A stretch of 64,000 nucleotides of DNA from the NCBI RefSeq assembly GCF_052324685.1, contig NW_027506875.1, forward strand, positions 1,732,309-1,796,308, read 5' to 3'. The notes beneath the pieces were generated by a model. The model was not told where the DNA came from and did no database searches. It worked only from the letters and a program-made list of their open reading frames with translations. This document shows, one piece after another, positions 20,690 to 34,355 of this stretch. The first letter of the stretch is position 1. Each line of letters begins with the position of its first letter. This stretch comes from Brachyhypopomus gauderio. Taxonomy: Eukaryota > Chordata > Actinopteri > Gymnotiformes > Hypopomidae. The translations under genes were made by a program, and so were the position numbers.

Positions 20690-21023
20690 TGTTACGGTGA
20701 CAGCCCCGGACCCTTCCCTGTGGGCATGCCGCTACGTTGTCTGCGTGTCGTTATGTCCATGTATGTACTTCCGTGGGTGTGGGTAGTCCGTGAGCATGTT
20801 CGTAGTCTCACCTGTGCCTTGTCTCGAGATCACGAGGGTCTGTGTTGATCACCTATTTAATGTGCGTTCACGCAGTGTCTTGTGCTCGTCTTTGTCTAAA
20901 GTTCATGCCAACGTGAGTGTGTATGTGCGTGCTTGTGCCAGAAGTGCTGAAGTTGTCTGTTCGATTAAAGTGTTTTCTGTCACCACTATTGCGCTTGTCG
21001 TGCCTCCTCCTTTGTGCGTAACA
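20690..21023 (+). repeat. 3' LTR of the non-autonomous element
   Basis: 334 bp, starting TGTTACGGTGACAGCCC and ending TTTGTGCGTAACA. Same internal signals as the 5' LTR. Followed directly by the CTAAC target duplication. Confidence 0.9.
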
Positions 21024-21055
21024 CTAACCAATGTAGTATTTATTTAGTGTATATC

Positions 21056-21688
21056 TGTAACGTTTGTGACGGGCAGGCATGACGCAATTGCAGAATTAAA
21101 GGGTTTTAATGAAGAGAGAGACAAACACGACTAACCACAGAAGGCAGAGGGAGCTAGGCTAACGATAGGGAGAGAACACCAACGACACGGGTAAGCTAAA
21201 CTACAGAGAAACGTAAACGCAAAAACCACAATGGACCGAGAACTACGAAACATATGTGAGGGGAGGTATACAATGAAGGGAGCAATGATGCTGGGACAAC
21301 AATAGCGTAGACTACAAACTAAACAGACAAGGAAATATAAACTACAAGAGATTACCTAAGACGAGGAACATGCACGAAGTAAACACAAGCACGAAACACG
21401 GGGGGGAACCAAACCAACATACAAAGACTAGAAACAAAACAGAGAGGGTACAAGGGCAAAGGCATGAACAGAATGCAAGGTACAACTGAGGAACAATGAG
21501 GAACTTACGTACAGGGAATGACCGACAAGGGAATGAAACACTCGGGGTTCTTTATACACAGAGACAAGACGGTGAAACGAGACTCAGGTGTGTGGGCACT
21601 AACGAGGGGGCGTGACAGACAGAGGGAGGAACGAATGGGAGCGGGGAGCTAGGCGGGACCAGGGAGGAGGTAGGGGCTGGACGTGACA
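21056..21688 (-). mobile_element. Solo LTR (633 bp), antisense
   Basis: Read on the minus strand it begins TGTCACGTCCAGCCCC and ends AACGTTACA. It contains a TATA box (GTGTATAAAGAACCC) and an ATTAAA-type signal near the 3' end. Exact 5-bp duplications ATATC flank it (21051-21055 and 21689-21693). No internal region or second LTR is present, so it formed by LTR-LTR recombination. It lies 32 bp from the preceding LTR element but is of another family. Confidence 0.88.
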
Positions 21689-21693
21689 ATATC

Positions 21694-22345
21694 CAGTAAG
21701 TATTATAGCCTATATTTATTTAGTATATATCCAGTAAGTAGTATATATTTTAAGCATATATCAATACCAGTGGCGGCCACTGACAAATATCTCAGGGGGG
21801 GCAATTGTTGTGATGACATCCAAGGTGACCATTTCAGTGGGTAAATAAAAAAACAGTGACTTAACCAATGAAAATATAATAATAAATATATATTTCTCTT
21901 TACATTATAGACTGTACAGTATTTGTGCACCGATATATCTTGTAAATATCATCTTGGTTAAAGCTCTACAATGACTGAACCGGGTTGCTTGGTTACTCTT
22001 ACACCCGGGGCTTGTTTGCGCAGGAGTTTAACGCTGGAGTAGGCCCTATATTATAAAAAATACATATAGGCGAACTCCATAGGCTGAAATTGGCAAGCTC
22101 AACTCCTCCCCCGTCTAGTCTAACGGAGTTAAGTCCAGTGAATGTAGGAAGAAGAGTTCATATTCAACCAGACTGGTAGGCGTTTTAATGAAAATAATAC
22201 AGAATAAAAACAATAGAATAATACTGAGTGTTCCCTGAGTGTTCCTGCGCTAGCAGGTTAGAGGTCTAGGTTATAGTCTGCTGCTGCATTATAGACCGAC
22301 ATGTTTAGGAATATCTTTTTTTTCTTTTTAGGATCTTTGTTGACA
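21694..22345. promoter_or_regulatory. Upstream region of hpgd copy A
   Basis: No ORF or recognised repeat. Immediately before the start codon is a pyrimidine tract ending TTTTTAG at about 22320-22331, which resembles a 3' splice site, so the ATG may lie in an exon whose 5' UTR part is further upstream. This upstream DNA is not the same as that before copies B and C, whose upstream regions match each other, so copy A may be controlled differently. Confidence 0.35.
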
Positions 22346-25178
22346 ATGAGTTTGAAGGACAAAGTTGCCCTGGTGACTGGAGCAGCCCAAGGGTTGGGGA
22401 GAGGATTTGCTGAGATCCTCTTGAAAAACGGGGCGAAGGTATGAAACAACTCTGTAATATTGTTGAAACTGATGCGCCCCAACTCGTAACTCTCAGATAT
22501 ACTCTGTGTAGGTCGCTTTCCTGGACCTCAATGAAACACTGGGCAAAGATCTACAGGACCAATTTAATGAGATTTATGGATCAGACCGGACCCAGTTTTA
22601 TCCGGGAGACGTCACCTCAGACGAATTGTTTAACGGTAAGTTGATCTTAAGTTAATAAGAAAGAGTCTAATAATTGTTTCCGTGTCGAAAAAAAACGAGA
22701 AATCGACGTTGTCTAAGTCTTATGGTACCACTTTGCATGTTGGAAAAAATCGCTTTGGAAAATAATTTTATATGTGTGCCAATCGCTTTAAATTATAAAA
22801 CGTTATTCTAATATCAACGTTATTCTAATAAATCCTATCAAATGTGGTCCTGCCCATATTTAGGGCGGAGGCGACAAAACTAGTGGCGCGGATGAAGCCG
22901 CTTCTTCCTGATTGTATCGACTGTACTGTTGTTCCCTAAATCAGTATTCAGTATTTAAATCAGTATGCAGTATGTTCTCTAAATCAGTATGCAGTATTTA
23001 AATCAGTATGCAGTATGCGCACAGTATGATTTTTTTTTCCAGAGCGCGAAAGATCCCCGGATGACGTACTACTTCCGTAAAATATTACAGCTATGGTGGC
23101 GGTGTGCTGCATACCGCCATGTAACGCTTTACACATCCAAACTGTAAAGAAAAACTAAAAACATGGCAGACGTCAATGGGGCGGTAGTGAGCATACATGT
23201 ATACTTTATATAAATCTGATAGAAAGCAACTACATTTTGCACTCCCCACGGTTTTAAAATAAGAATATCCACCTCCCGATAACTAGGTGATAATCTGAGG
23301 ACCATTATTTAGTTAATTAGTATTAGATTTGCAGCTTTTAACCATAGCTTTAAATCCTGTTAGCTTTCCTACCAGATATTGTCAGAATAATTATCAGGAT
23401 TAATTATCAATAGCATATTAAATTGTAAACTAATTGGGGTACATTTTGCCAGTGTTGGACAATAACGAGTTGATTTCAAAATGCTATTAACATTAATATT
23501 CATTATTTTGTAGGCTACTGGTGTGGATACTGAGTAGGGCTAAGTGTGTGCTAGGCTGCTCTGAGCTGTCTAAGTAGGCGTTTTGTACATTAAAGTTCTA
23601 TTCCAAAATGAAAGGTGTAACTGTAGCTATTCTGATAACTGTATAACTGTAGCATTTCTCCTCTGCCTTCTCTCCTCTCCTTTCAAAATTGATAAACTGA
23701 TATTTTTGGACTTAAAACAGAAGGACTAATCTTTGTTGGAGAATAAATGGGCAGAGAATTATATGTTTGTGTGACCTGTGGTATGGTTTGCTTTTGTCCC
23801 ATACTGGATACTATACTGCATACTGCTACGAGGACCAGTATGCAGTGTCCAGTATGTAGTAGATCATTTTGAACATAATCAAGATATTTACAGCTCAAGT
23901 GACAGTGACATCTAGTGGTATGTGAAAATACTTATTTAAACATACCTGGACTATAGTATTTCTTGTGCGTGTTAATGTAATTGGCAAGGAGGAACATGTC
24001 AGGATTTCAGGGATGACAGGGTAAAGCAAAATGTAAAATGAATCACAAGGGTTTAGGGTTCAAGGGTTTAGGGCAGGGGTCGGCAACTGGCGGACCGCGG
24101 TCCGTATCCGGACCCGAACGCAGTCCTGTCCGGACCCAATCTCATTCCTGATTAACTGGATACGGACCCAAAAAAAAACATATTTATTCATTTTGACGGG
24201 AGAATTAATTTTAAACCGGAGTATTTATTTCAGGGCTATTGAAAAAAACACTCCGTCACGAGTGTTACGTTCACCACCCCAGCTCAACAACTTGCGTTCG
24301 CCACCCCCCGGACCTCAGGTGACAGCTATCTGCCAAAATTGGACCGCGGACAAATTTAGTTGAGTACCCCTGGTTTAGGGGCATTTGTGGAAAGTGAATG
24401 TAGATGTTTTATTTGCTTCTTCAGTATTTATCCACTGTGTTGGGTGTGATGCAGTTTCTTTAGTGGATAACGTCACCATTGGGAAGATCTGCTCACACAC
24501 CTGTCCTCACACACCTGTCCTCATACACCTGTCCTCACACACCTGTCCTCACACACACACCTGTCCTCACACACCAGTCCTCACACACACACCTGTCCTC
24601 ACACACCTGTCCTCACACACCAGTCCTCACACACCAGTCCTCACACACCTGTCCTCACACACACACCTGTCCTCACACACACACCTGTCCTCACACACCA
24701 GTCCTCACACACACACCTGTCCTCACACACCTGTCCTCACACACCAGTCCTCACACACCAGTCCTCACACACCTGTCCTCACACACACACCAGTCCTCAC
24801 ACACCAGTCCTCACACACCTGTCCTCACACACCTGTCCTCACACACCAGTCCTCACACACCAGTCCTCACACACACACCAGTCCTCACACACCTGTCCTC
24901 ACACACACACCAGTCCTCACACACCAGTCCTCACCCACCTGTTCTCACACACCTGTCCTCATACACACACAAGTCCTCACAAACCTGTCCTCACACACCT
25001 GTCCAGTCATGTGTGAGTCTATTTATTTTTGGACAAACATAAAATTCACATTTAAGTAGAATGGTAACCATTATCAACAACTGATTTCTATAGAAGACAT
25101 TTATAGAGAATATAACCAGACCTCTACAGAAGCATTGATTCTAGAATATATAACTGGACCTCTATAGAACACTGGTTC

Positions 25179-25258
<80 letters not shown>

Positions 25259-26905
25259 TACACACACAGAAACCCACTTCTTTAAGTTAATGGCCATATT
25301 GGCCAGTGTAGCACCAACCCCATCACCCAGCTGGCCATGTTATCCTGTAATATAATGCTTAAGCATTTCTGTGACCTCAGAACCGGAGGCCTGTTTGTCT
25401 AACAGTGGCACAGTGAGCAGTCTGAGAATATCAACACACTGCTTGATTGTGTCACACTCCTCAGCACAGAAAGCCTCATGGCCTGGTGGAAACAGCTCCC
25501 TGGGTTCTCTGGGCTGAGCACTGCTCTGTGTGGTTCTACCAGTTGAATAAGTGTAATCTCTGGTCTGATTATGTGTGTCTAGACATCATACATTTAGATA
25601 TGCGTCCATCACCATGGACATCCAGACATGAGCTGTAAGGATTTTGTTGGCATGGTGTTAACCATTGATCTATATTACTATAATATAGATCAAATAAATA
25701 AATAAATACTATAGTAATATAGATCAATACTATAGTAATATAGATCAATACTATAGTAATACTATACTATACTATAGTAATATAGATCAATACTATAGTA
25801 ACATAGATCAATACTATAGTAATATAGATCAATGGTGTTAACTCAACATGCATGAGGAGTTGTGGTTAAACACTCCCTATGTGCATAACATAATCCTTAA
25901 GATAATCACATTCATATCCTTCTGTGACACGGCCTCAATATTGTGTAACTGTGATTTATATATACACTTATGCAATTACATCTGACTACATGTCCCTTCT
26001 TGGGGTATCGTGCCAAATTCCTGCCATATTAGGCATCTGTTATCGCCTGTTATTTATTTAAGCTGAAATTCTGCAGAAGTAACTTCACCCCTGTGTTAGA
26101 ATACAAGCCTGCATGTTTTGGACCCAAATATTTGTAGTGTTGTGAACCCCAGTGCTGTTTGGGGCTCCCTATGCAAAATGACATGAATGTAATATGCCAT
26201 TAAATACAGATGTATTTATATCACATTGTCACACTCTTAAAAATATGTGTTCATCAGAATTGTTACTTGGGTGAAGGTTTAAGAACAACCTCAGGAATTT
26301 AACTGTCTCTTGAAGTGAAAGTTATGTAACTGGCAACCAGCTTTCTGAGATACAACTCAACAAAACATATAATACTTGATTCATGTGATGACTGTATCAG
26401 TTGTATGGCACATTATATCACACTGGAAAAACATCACAAATATGCAAAGTATTTCACCAAGCATTTCTCTTCACCAGTTGGACATGATTTAAATATTAAA
26501 ATTCAAATTACATGGTGCCTTTTACAAAAGTGTTCGTCATAAAGCAGCTTCATTGAAAACAGTTTGACAGAACATACAGGTCAAAGCCCCTAATGAGCAA
26601 GATGAAGAAACCCTGACAGGAATCAGAAGGGGAAGCCTTTAATCATTAACCTTTAACCTAGAGTTAGTTAACCCTAACCCTTTTTGCTGTGGTTGATGGC
26701 ACACTAACAACACAGACTGGGGGCAGTCATGGCCTGGCGGTTAGGGAACTGGTCTTGTGACCGGAGGGTCGTGGGTTCGATTCCCAGACCTAAGGCCATG
26801 ACTGAGGTGCCCTTGAGCAAGGCACCTAACCCCAACTGCTCCCCAGGCACCGGGCTAGGGCTGCCCACCGCCTGGGCACGTGTGATCCACAGCCCCCTAG
26901 TAATC

Positions 26906-26947
<42 letters not shown>

Positions 26948-29900
26948 GTGTGTTCTGACTGCACAGATGGGTTAAAAGCGGAGGACAAATTTCGATTGGG
27001 GTGTAAAAATCACAATTGACAAAATATAACACATTTCATTTCATTTCAGAATGAATAAAGTTGCATCTCTGCTGACCTATTAAATATATTAGTGTAATAA
27101 CAAACATTTCAGAGACGTGTTCAGAAAAATGTGTTCAGAGACCAGGACAGAGTCCACACCAAACAAAAACTTGCAGTCTAGTAGAGTTGAGGGAGTCATG
27201 GTGATGCTGTCTTGGTTGTCACATTTGTCCAGAACAGATTAGCAGTAGGAATTCACATTCATAGAACAGACAGCAGCGGTAGACATACAGCAAGAAAATA
27301 GAATAAAAACAGAGAGGTAAATATTTATACAGGTAATTATTTATAGTTGTAATTAACTCTGTTTGGAACACACTAGACAGATACATATCCTTCAAATAAT
27401 AGTGAGAGAGTCTGGCAGAACTATAAAGGTCTCTCTGAGACACCATAAGAGTGGTCGTGAGGTCTCTCTGAGACACCATATGGGTGGGCGTGAGGTCTCT
27501 TGGAGACACCATAAGAGTGGGCGTGAGGTCTTGAACACACCATATGGGTGGGTGTGAGGTCTCTCTGAGACACCAGAAGGGTGGGCGTGAGGTCTCTCTG
27601 AGACACCATATGGGTGGGCGTGAGGTCTCTCTGAGACACCGGAAGGGTAGGTGTGAGGTCTCTCCGAGACACCATAAGGGCAGCGTGAAGTCTCTCGGAG
27701 ACGCCAGCAGCTCCCGCTCCAGTGAACGCAGCAGTGGAGTGACCTTTGTGAACTTTGGAACATTACAGTTTTCATAATCAAGTTCTCAACCTAGACTTAA
27801 AAACAGAATCTTGAACATGGATTGGGGGGATTTGTATTAAGAATCTTAAGACCAATCTTAAGACCAATCTTAAGACCAATCTTAAGACCAACACCATCTC
27901 CTGATACATCTGTGACGTATTTAATTGGCCTGACAGTTCATATAGACACTGAGACACAAGGCCAGGTAGTGTTATATACAGTGTTGCGAATAACGCCATT
28001 AAAAATAACGGCGTTAGGTAACGTCGTCATTTTGTCAGTAATGGGATAATATAATTAGTTACTTTTCCTGTCGTTACAACGCCGTTTACGTTACTGGTCA
28101 TTAAAAGCGGTGCGTTACTACATATTGATATACTAATGCGAGCGGACTGCTGCTTAGGCTAGTGAGGAGTAACAGATCCCGATAGGTCACAGTTATCGGT
28201 GTAACACCTGTTTAACTTAACAAGTCAGTAAGCGATTGGCTAAGGCAGCATTATGATAGCCAATGATGCCCCCTCACTGTATATGTTCTGGCGCCGGCCC
28301 TGAATAAATATCAAAAGTTAAACAATTTTCTGATCTACTCATTTCAACTGACTGTGAAAACTGCTTAAAAAAAAAACTTAATTAATTGGCATATAACCTT
28401 TTTTTAACTGTAACGCAAATAGTTACTTTCCCTGGTAATGAGTTACTTTTATTATAGAGTAATTCAGTTACTAACTCAGTTACTTTTTTGAACAAGTAGT
28501 GAGTAACTATAACTAATTACTTTTTTAAAGTAACGTTCCCAACACTGGTTATATATGACAATAACTGGATTTGGTCATCTGTACGGAATTAACAGGGAAG
28601 CCTGTAAAGTGTTGGTAATACTGGCCTAATATGGTTCTTCTTTCGGATTCTTTTAAGAAATATAGATGTCAAATTCTGAACTAAATTAAACTTTAAACTG
28701 TTGAATTAAATACGTCACAGATGTGTCAGGAGACGGTGTCGGTCTTAAGATTCTTAATGTTTGTTTGCATTTATGTAGTATTGTCAGATCAGATTTATGT
28801 AGTATTGTCAGATCAGATTTATGTAGTATTGTCAGATCAGATCAGTTTTTGGCATCAGGATTCCAGTCTAATATCAGCTTGTCTAACTCCACATGAGAGT
28901 CCAGCTAATCTAACTACACAAGAGAGATTGAAGCAGATTTAAACAGAGAGACTGGAGGGGATATTGGGTGGATGAGCTGTACTTGAGGTGTTTTCCTGAA
29001 ACGTCCTGGCGTTACAACTGTGACTGACCTCATCGACACAATCACAGGCCAACAGGCTGAACAGCTGACAGTGTAAGACAGTGTAAGACAGTGTAATGGT
29101 GTAAGACAGTGTAAGACAGTGTAAGGGTGTAAGACAGTGTAAGACAGTGTAAGGATGTAAGACAGTGTAAGACAGTGTAAGGGTGTAAGACAGTGTAAGA
29201 CAGTGTAAGACAGTGTAAGGGTGTAAGACAGTGTAAGACAGTGTAAGGGTGTAAGACAGTGTAAGGGTGTAAGACAGTGTAAGGGTGTAAGACAGTGTAA
29301 GACAGTGTAAGGGTGTAAGACAGTGTAAGACAGTGTAAGGGTGTAAGACAGTGTAAGGGTGTAAGACAGTGTAAGACAGTGTAAGACAGTGTAAGGGTGT
29401 AAGACAGTGTAAGGATGTAAGACAGTGTAAGACAGTGTAAGGGTGTAAGACAGTGTAAGACAGTGTAAGACAGTGTAAGGGTGTAAGACAGTGTAAGACA
29501 GTGTAAGGGTGTAAGACAGTGTAAGACAGTGTAAGGGTGTAAGACAGTGTAAGACAGTGTAAGACAGTGTAAGGGTGTAAGACAGTGTAAGACAGTGTAA
29601 GGGTGTAAGACAGTGTAAGGGTGTAAGACAGTGTAAGGGTGTAAGACAGTGTGAGACAGTGTAAGGGTGTAAGACAGTGTAAGACAGTGTAAGACAGTGT
29701 AAGGGTGTAAGACAGTGTAAGGGTGTAAGACAGTGTAAGATAGTGTAAGACAGTGTAAGGGTGTAAGACAGTGTAAGACAGTGTAAGACAGTGTAAGGGT
29801 GTAAGACAGTGTAAGGGTGTAAGACAGTGTGAGACAGTGTAAGGGTGTAAGACAGTGTAAGACAGGGTAAGACTGTGTAAGGGTGTAAGACAGTGTAAGG

Positions 29901-32900
29901 GTGTAAGACAGTGTAAGGGTGTAAGACAGTGTAAGACAGTGTAAGGGTGTAAGACAGTGTAAGGGTGTAAGACAGTGTGAGACAGTGTAAGGGTGTAAGA
30001 CAGTGTAAGACAGTGTAAGACAGTGTAAGGGTGTAAGACAGTGTAAGGGTGTAAGACAGTGTGATACAGTGTAAGGGTGTAAGACAGTGTAAGGCTGTAA
30101 GACAGTGTAAGGGTGTAAGACAGTGTAAGGGTGTAAGACAGTGTAAGACAGTGTAAGGGTGTAAGACAGTGTAAGGGTGTAAGACAGTGTAAGGGTGTAA
30201 GACAGTGTAAGACAGTGTAAGACAGTGTAAGGGTGTAAGACAGTGTAAGACAGTGTAAGGGTGTAAGACAGTGTAAGACAGTGTAAGACAGTGTAAGGGT
30301 GTAAGACAGTGTAAGACAGTGTAAGGGTGTAAGACAGTGTAAGATAGTGTAAGACAGTGTAAGGGTGTAAGACAGTGTAAGATAGTGTAAGGGTGTAAGA
30401 CAGTGTAAGACAGTGTAAGACAGTGTAAGGGTGTAAGACAGTGTAAGGGTGTAAGACAGTGTAAGACAGTGTAAGACAGTGTAAGGGTGTAAGACAGTGT
30501 AAGGGTGTAAGACAGTGTGAGACAGTGTAAGGGTGTAAGACAGTGTAAGACAGTGTAAGACAGTGTAAGACAGTGTAAGGGTGTAAGACAGTGTGATACA
30601 GTGTAAGGGTGTAAGACAGTGTAAGGCTGTAAGACAGTGTAAGGGTGTAAGACAGTGTAAGGGTGTAAGACAGTGTAAGACAGTGTAAGGGTGTAAGACA
30701 GTGTAAGATAGTGTAAGGGTGTAAGACAGTGTAAGGGTGTAAGACAGTGTAAGACAGTGTAAGACAGTGTAAGGGTGTAAGACAGTGTAAGACAGTGTAA
30801 GGGTGTAAGACAGTGTAAGGGTGTAAGACAGTGTAAGACAGTGTAAGGCCTCCCAATCATCAATCAATCAATCAAATTTTATTTATATAGCGCTTTTTAC
30901 AACAGTTGTTGTCACAAAGCAGCTTTACAAGTGCCGAGTCCTAGGCCCCAGTGAGCAAGCCAAAGGCGACAGTGGCAAGGAAAAACTCCCTAGTTTTTTG
31001 CATGAGGAAGAAACCTTGAGAGGAACCAAGACTCAGGGGGGGAACCCATCCTCCTCTGGCCGACACCGGTCACCATGACAACAACAACAATATAGACAGA
31101 ATGTAGACAGAATGTAAAAGATGCAATAATGTCAATTTAGACCGAAAAATATGTAATAATGTCCATCATGGTGTAGGCATCCGGTTAGGCAGGAGGTGGC
31201 CGGCCAGGATGGATCGCTTGTCTCTCCTCATCTCATTATTCCTCAAGCAGGCGGGCAGCCATGTGGAGAAATGAAACAGGGAAAATTAGCTCTGTATGAG
31301 GACATATACAGGACAGGTAAAATTATAAACATTTCTGGAGTGTGGCAGCAACTCCGGCACTAAGTTAAATTATTACAGCCTAGCTAAAAAAAGGCAGAAC
31401 CAGAAGGTAACATAGGCTTGGGGGCATTCTGAGACAATGGCATCCGTCCACTGCACTGTCAACAAACTTGAGTGACCACGAGCAGTGACAGGATGACAGC
31501 ACCAGTACCCCAGTCTACCATAAAACCCTTCGTCTATGAACCCCTGGATCTGTACCTTTATCTAAGGGGGATATTAATTATCAAACGCTAGACTAAATAA
31601 GTGGGTTTTCAACCTAGATTTAAAGATTGTGACTGTGTCAGAGTCCCGGACACATTTAGGAAGATTATTCCAAAGCTGGGGGGCCTTATAAGAAAAGGCT
31701 CTTCCCCCTGCTGTTACCTTGTTAATTTGTGGAACTAATAACAGACCAGCACCCTGTGATCTTAGTTGACGTGGGGGAAATAAGTTCCTGGAGGTATTCA
31801 GGAGCAAGCCCGTGTAGTGCTTTATATGCTAATAATAGAATTTTAAAATCAATTCGAAATTTAACTGGGAGCCAATGCAGGGCTGATAGGACTGGTCTAA
31901 TATGCTGAAATTTTCTAGTTCTGGTCAGAACTCTAGCTGCGGCATTTTGAACTACTTGAAGTTTATTTAGATTCCTATTTGAACATCCTGACAGTAGTGA
32001 ATTGCAGTAGTCTAGTCTAGAGCTAACAAATGCGTGCACCAATTTTTCTGCATCATCCTGTGATAATGCATTTCTTAATTTGGCAATGTTGCGGAGATGT
32101 AGAAAAGCTATCCTAGTAGTATTATCTATATATTTATCAAATGATAGGTCGGAGTCGAGTATGACGCCTAGGTTTTTGGCTACTGTGCCAGGTGTAATGG
32201 GATAGTCTGCAAGATTAAGCATTAAATTTGGAATTTTCTGTCTTGCGGCCTTAGGGCCCACAAGGAGAACTTCTGTTTTGTCCTCATTTAATTGAAGGAA
32301 GTTTAGAGACATCCAGCATTTAATATCTCTTACACAGGCCTCAATTTTTCCTAAACTGAGTTTGTCATCGGGTTTGGCTGATATGTAAAGTTGAGTGTCA
32401 TCCGCATAGCAGTGAAAATTGACACCATGTTTGTTTATAACTGTGCCCAATGGTAGCATATATAATGTAAATAATAGTGGTCCTAAGATGGAGCCTTGCG
32501 GGACCCCATATTTAACCATTGTACGTTTGGATGAAATATTATTGAGCTCTACAAACTGATAGCGATTTGTTAAGTAAGACTGAAACCATGAAAGGGCTGT
32601 GCCTGAGACTCCAACCCAGCGTTCTAACCTTTCTAGCAAGATTCTATGATCAATTGTGTCGAAAGCTGCACTAAGATCAAGAAGCACTAACAGTGATACA
32701 TAGCCTTGATCTGATGCAAGGAGGAGATCATTTGTTACTTTAAATAATGCTGTTTCAGTACTGTGATGGGGCCTAAAACCAGATTGGAACTTTTCAAATG
32801 TGTTATTCCTATGCAGATATAGGCATAATTGCTGGGCAACAGCTTTTTCTATGATCTTAGATATAAATGATGTGTTTGAAATGGGTCTATAATTAGATAG

Positions 32901-34305
32901 CACAGTCGGATCAAGATTTGGTTTCTTGATCAGAGGTTTGATAATTGCTAATTTACATGATTTGGGCATGTGACCTATTGTAATGGATGAACTCCCACTC
33001 CTGCCTGTGATCACAACCAGATCTCTGCGGTCCTCTTCAAGTCTCCAGTGAGCTGAAGTGGGATGAAGTTTGAACCTGTGTTTATTTGTAATACTAGGTA
33101 AGGGCATTGACTCCTGTAGTTTTGTAATAGTCTGGATCAAAGGTATCTTGAATTCTGACCTACTATCTAGGATGAATTCTGTGAACAGATGCAAAGCACT
33201 TTGTAAGTCACTCTGGATAAGAGCGTCTGCTAAATGCCCTAAATGTAAATGTAAATGTAAATGTAATGTAAATATAATATGGATCTTTTGCTTTCTTCAT
33301 TACAGATGTGTTCCAGAAAGTCCTCCACAAATTTGGCCGGATAGACATAGTCTGCAACAATGCAGGCATCCTGAATGAAAAGGACTGGGAGAAAACTGTG
33401 TCCATAAACTTAGTAAGAGTTTGCTTTTGAATTTGACAGTGTAACTGAATTCTGATTCATATTGGACCTGTTTTAAGTTGCTGATTAAGTCTTGAAAAGG
33501 TTTTGAGCACACTCTAGTGGTTCAATCTGGTCATTACATTGAGGGCAGTGTGGAAACAGCAGGTGATGTTTGATGTACAGGGCTGTGTGCTGAGAGTGAG
33601 TGTGTAACACTGCTGTGGTTTATAACAGAGTGGGATGGTGAGGGGGACCTACCTGGCTCTGGACCACATGAAGAAGCAGAGGGGCGGACAGGGAGGGGTC
33701 ATCGTCAACGTAGCATCACTGGCAGGTACGGCAAGCAGGAAGAGACATTATTCATGGGTGACTGTGAATTGGGAACTGCAATGTTTGAGGTTTGATGGTG
33801 GATAAACAGTTCACATCAGTTAGCCATGTTATACTCCAGTGTGCATGTGTGTTCCTGCTGCAGGGTTGGGGCCGCTCCCAGGAGCTCCTGTCTACACAGC
33901 CACCAAGCACGGTGTGGTGGGCTTCTCCCGGGCCCTGGCGGTACGTGCTCTCTGGGGCTCCTCACACACGTCCTGCATGTGTGTTTTAGGTGCTGTGGCT
34001 CTAAGTCAGTGTGCTTGCTCTCCTGATGCTGAATGTCGGGTTACTGGTTTAACTGTGTCCACTGCAGCAGGTCAACAGGACATTGGTAGTTTCATCTTTA
34101 AACTGAATGGCTATGAAATCAGTTGTGCATTAATTTCTATTAGTTTTTTTATATATACACATTATATTTTAATGAGCAAACCTATTGTTGTAAGCACAGT
34201 TTCATAGACACAATCTATTTCATAATCAAGTTTGATCTTTTTGCCATATTTGTCAATTGTGATTTTAAAAATACTGTTTTACCCCAATCGGTCTGAGTCT
34301 GTGAT

Positions 34306-34355
<50 letters not shown>

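Larger units (their letters stand above)
18773..21023 (+). mobile_element. Complete non-autonomous LTR retroelement with an unrecognised ORF
   Basis: Two direct LTRs (18773-19113 and 20690-21023) begin TGTTACGGTGACAG and end GTGCGTAACA. The whole unit is flanked by the exact 5-bp duplication CTAAC (18768-18772 and 21024-21028), so it is a complete insertion. The 1.58-kb interior has no protease, reverse transcriptase or integrase motif. It carries a basic then acidic repetitive reading frame (19131-20070) and a 45-bp-arm hairpin just before the 3' LTR. I see no clear primer-binding site after the 5' LTR. It must depend on another element's enzymes. It is inserted just past the decayed gypsy element and is apparently younger than it. 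Confidence 0.85.

Noticed and set aside
22258..22644. ORFs spanning exon-intron boundaries of hpgd exons 1 and 2
   Set aside because: They read through GT..AG boundaries. The spliced model gives the correct 266-aa protein with consistent phases in all three copies.
24385..25059. Two plus-strand ORFs of about 190-225 codons with [10 protein letters not shown] words
   Set aside because: Translation of the 14-bp minisatellite in hpgd-A intron 2; periodic, not conserved, no domain.
26727..26800. tRNA gene
   Set aside because: A and B boxes are present but the cloverleaf and anticodon stem cannot be formed, and the same sequence recurs at 34220 and 54712 with a SINE tail.
28914..30867. Three overlapping minus-strand ORFs of 604-649 codons made of SYTL/VLHP/HCLTPL words
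   Set aside because: They arise from the 10/8-bp minisatellite, which lacks stops on that strand in every frame. No start context, domain or third-position pattern supports coding.
33208..33512. Short ORFs antisense to hpgd exon 3, repeated at 40228 and 58725
   Set aside because: They are reverse-strand shadows of a conserved hpgd exon and its near-identical flanks.
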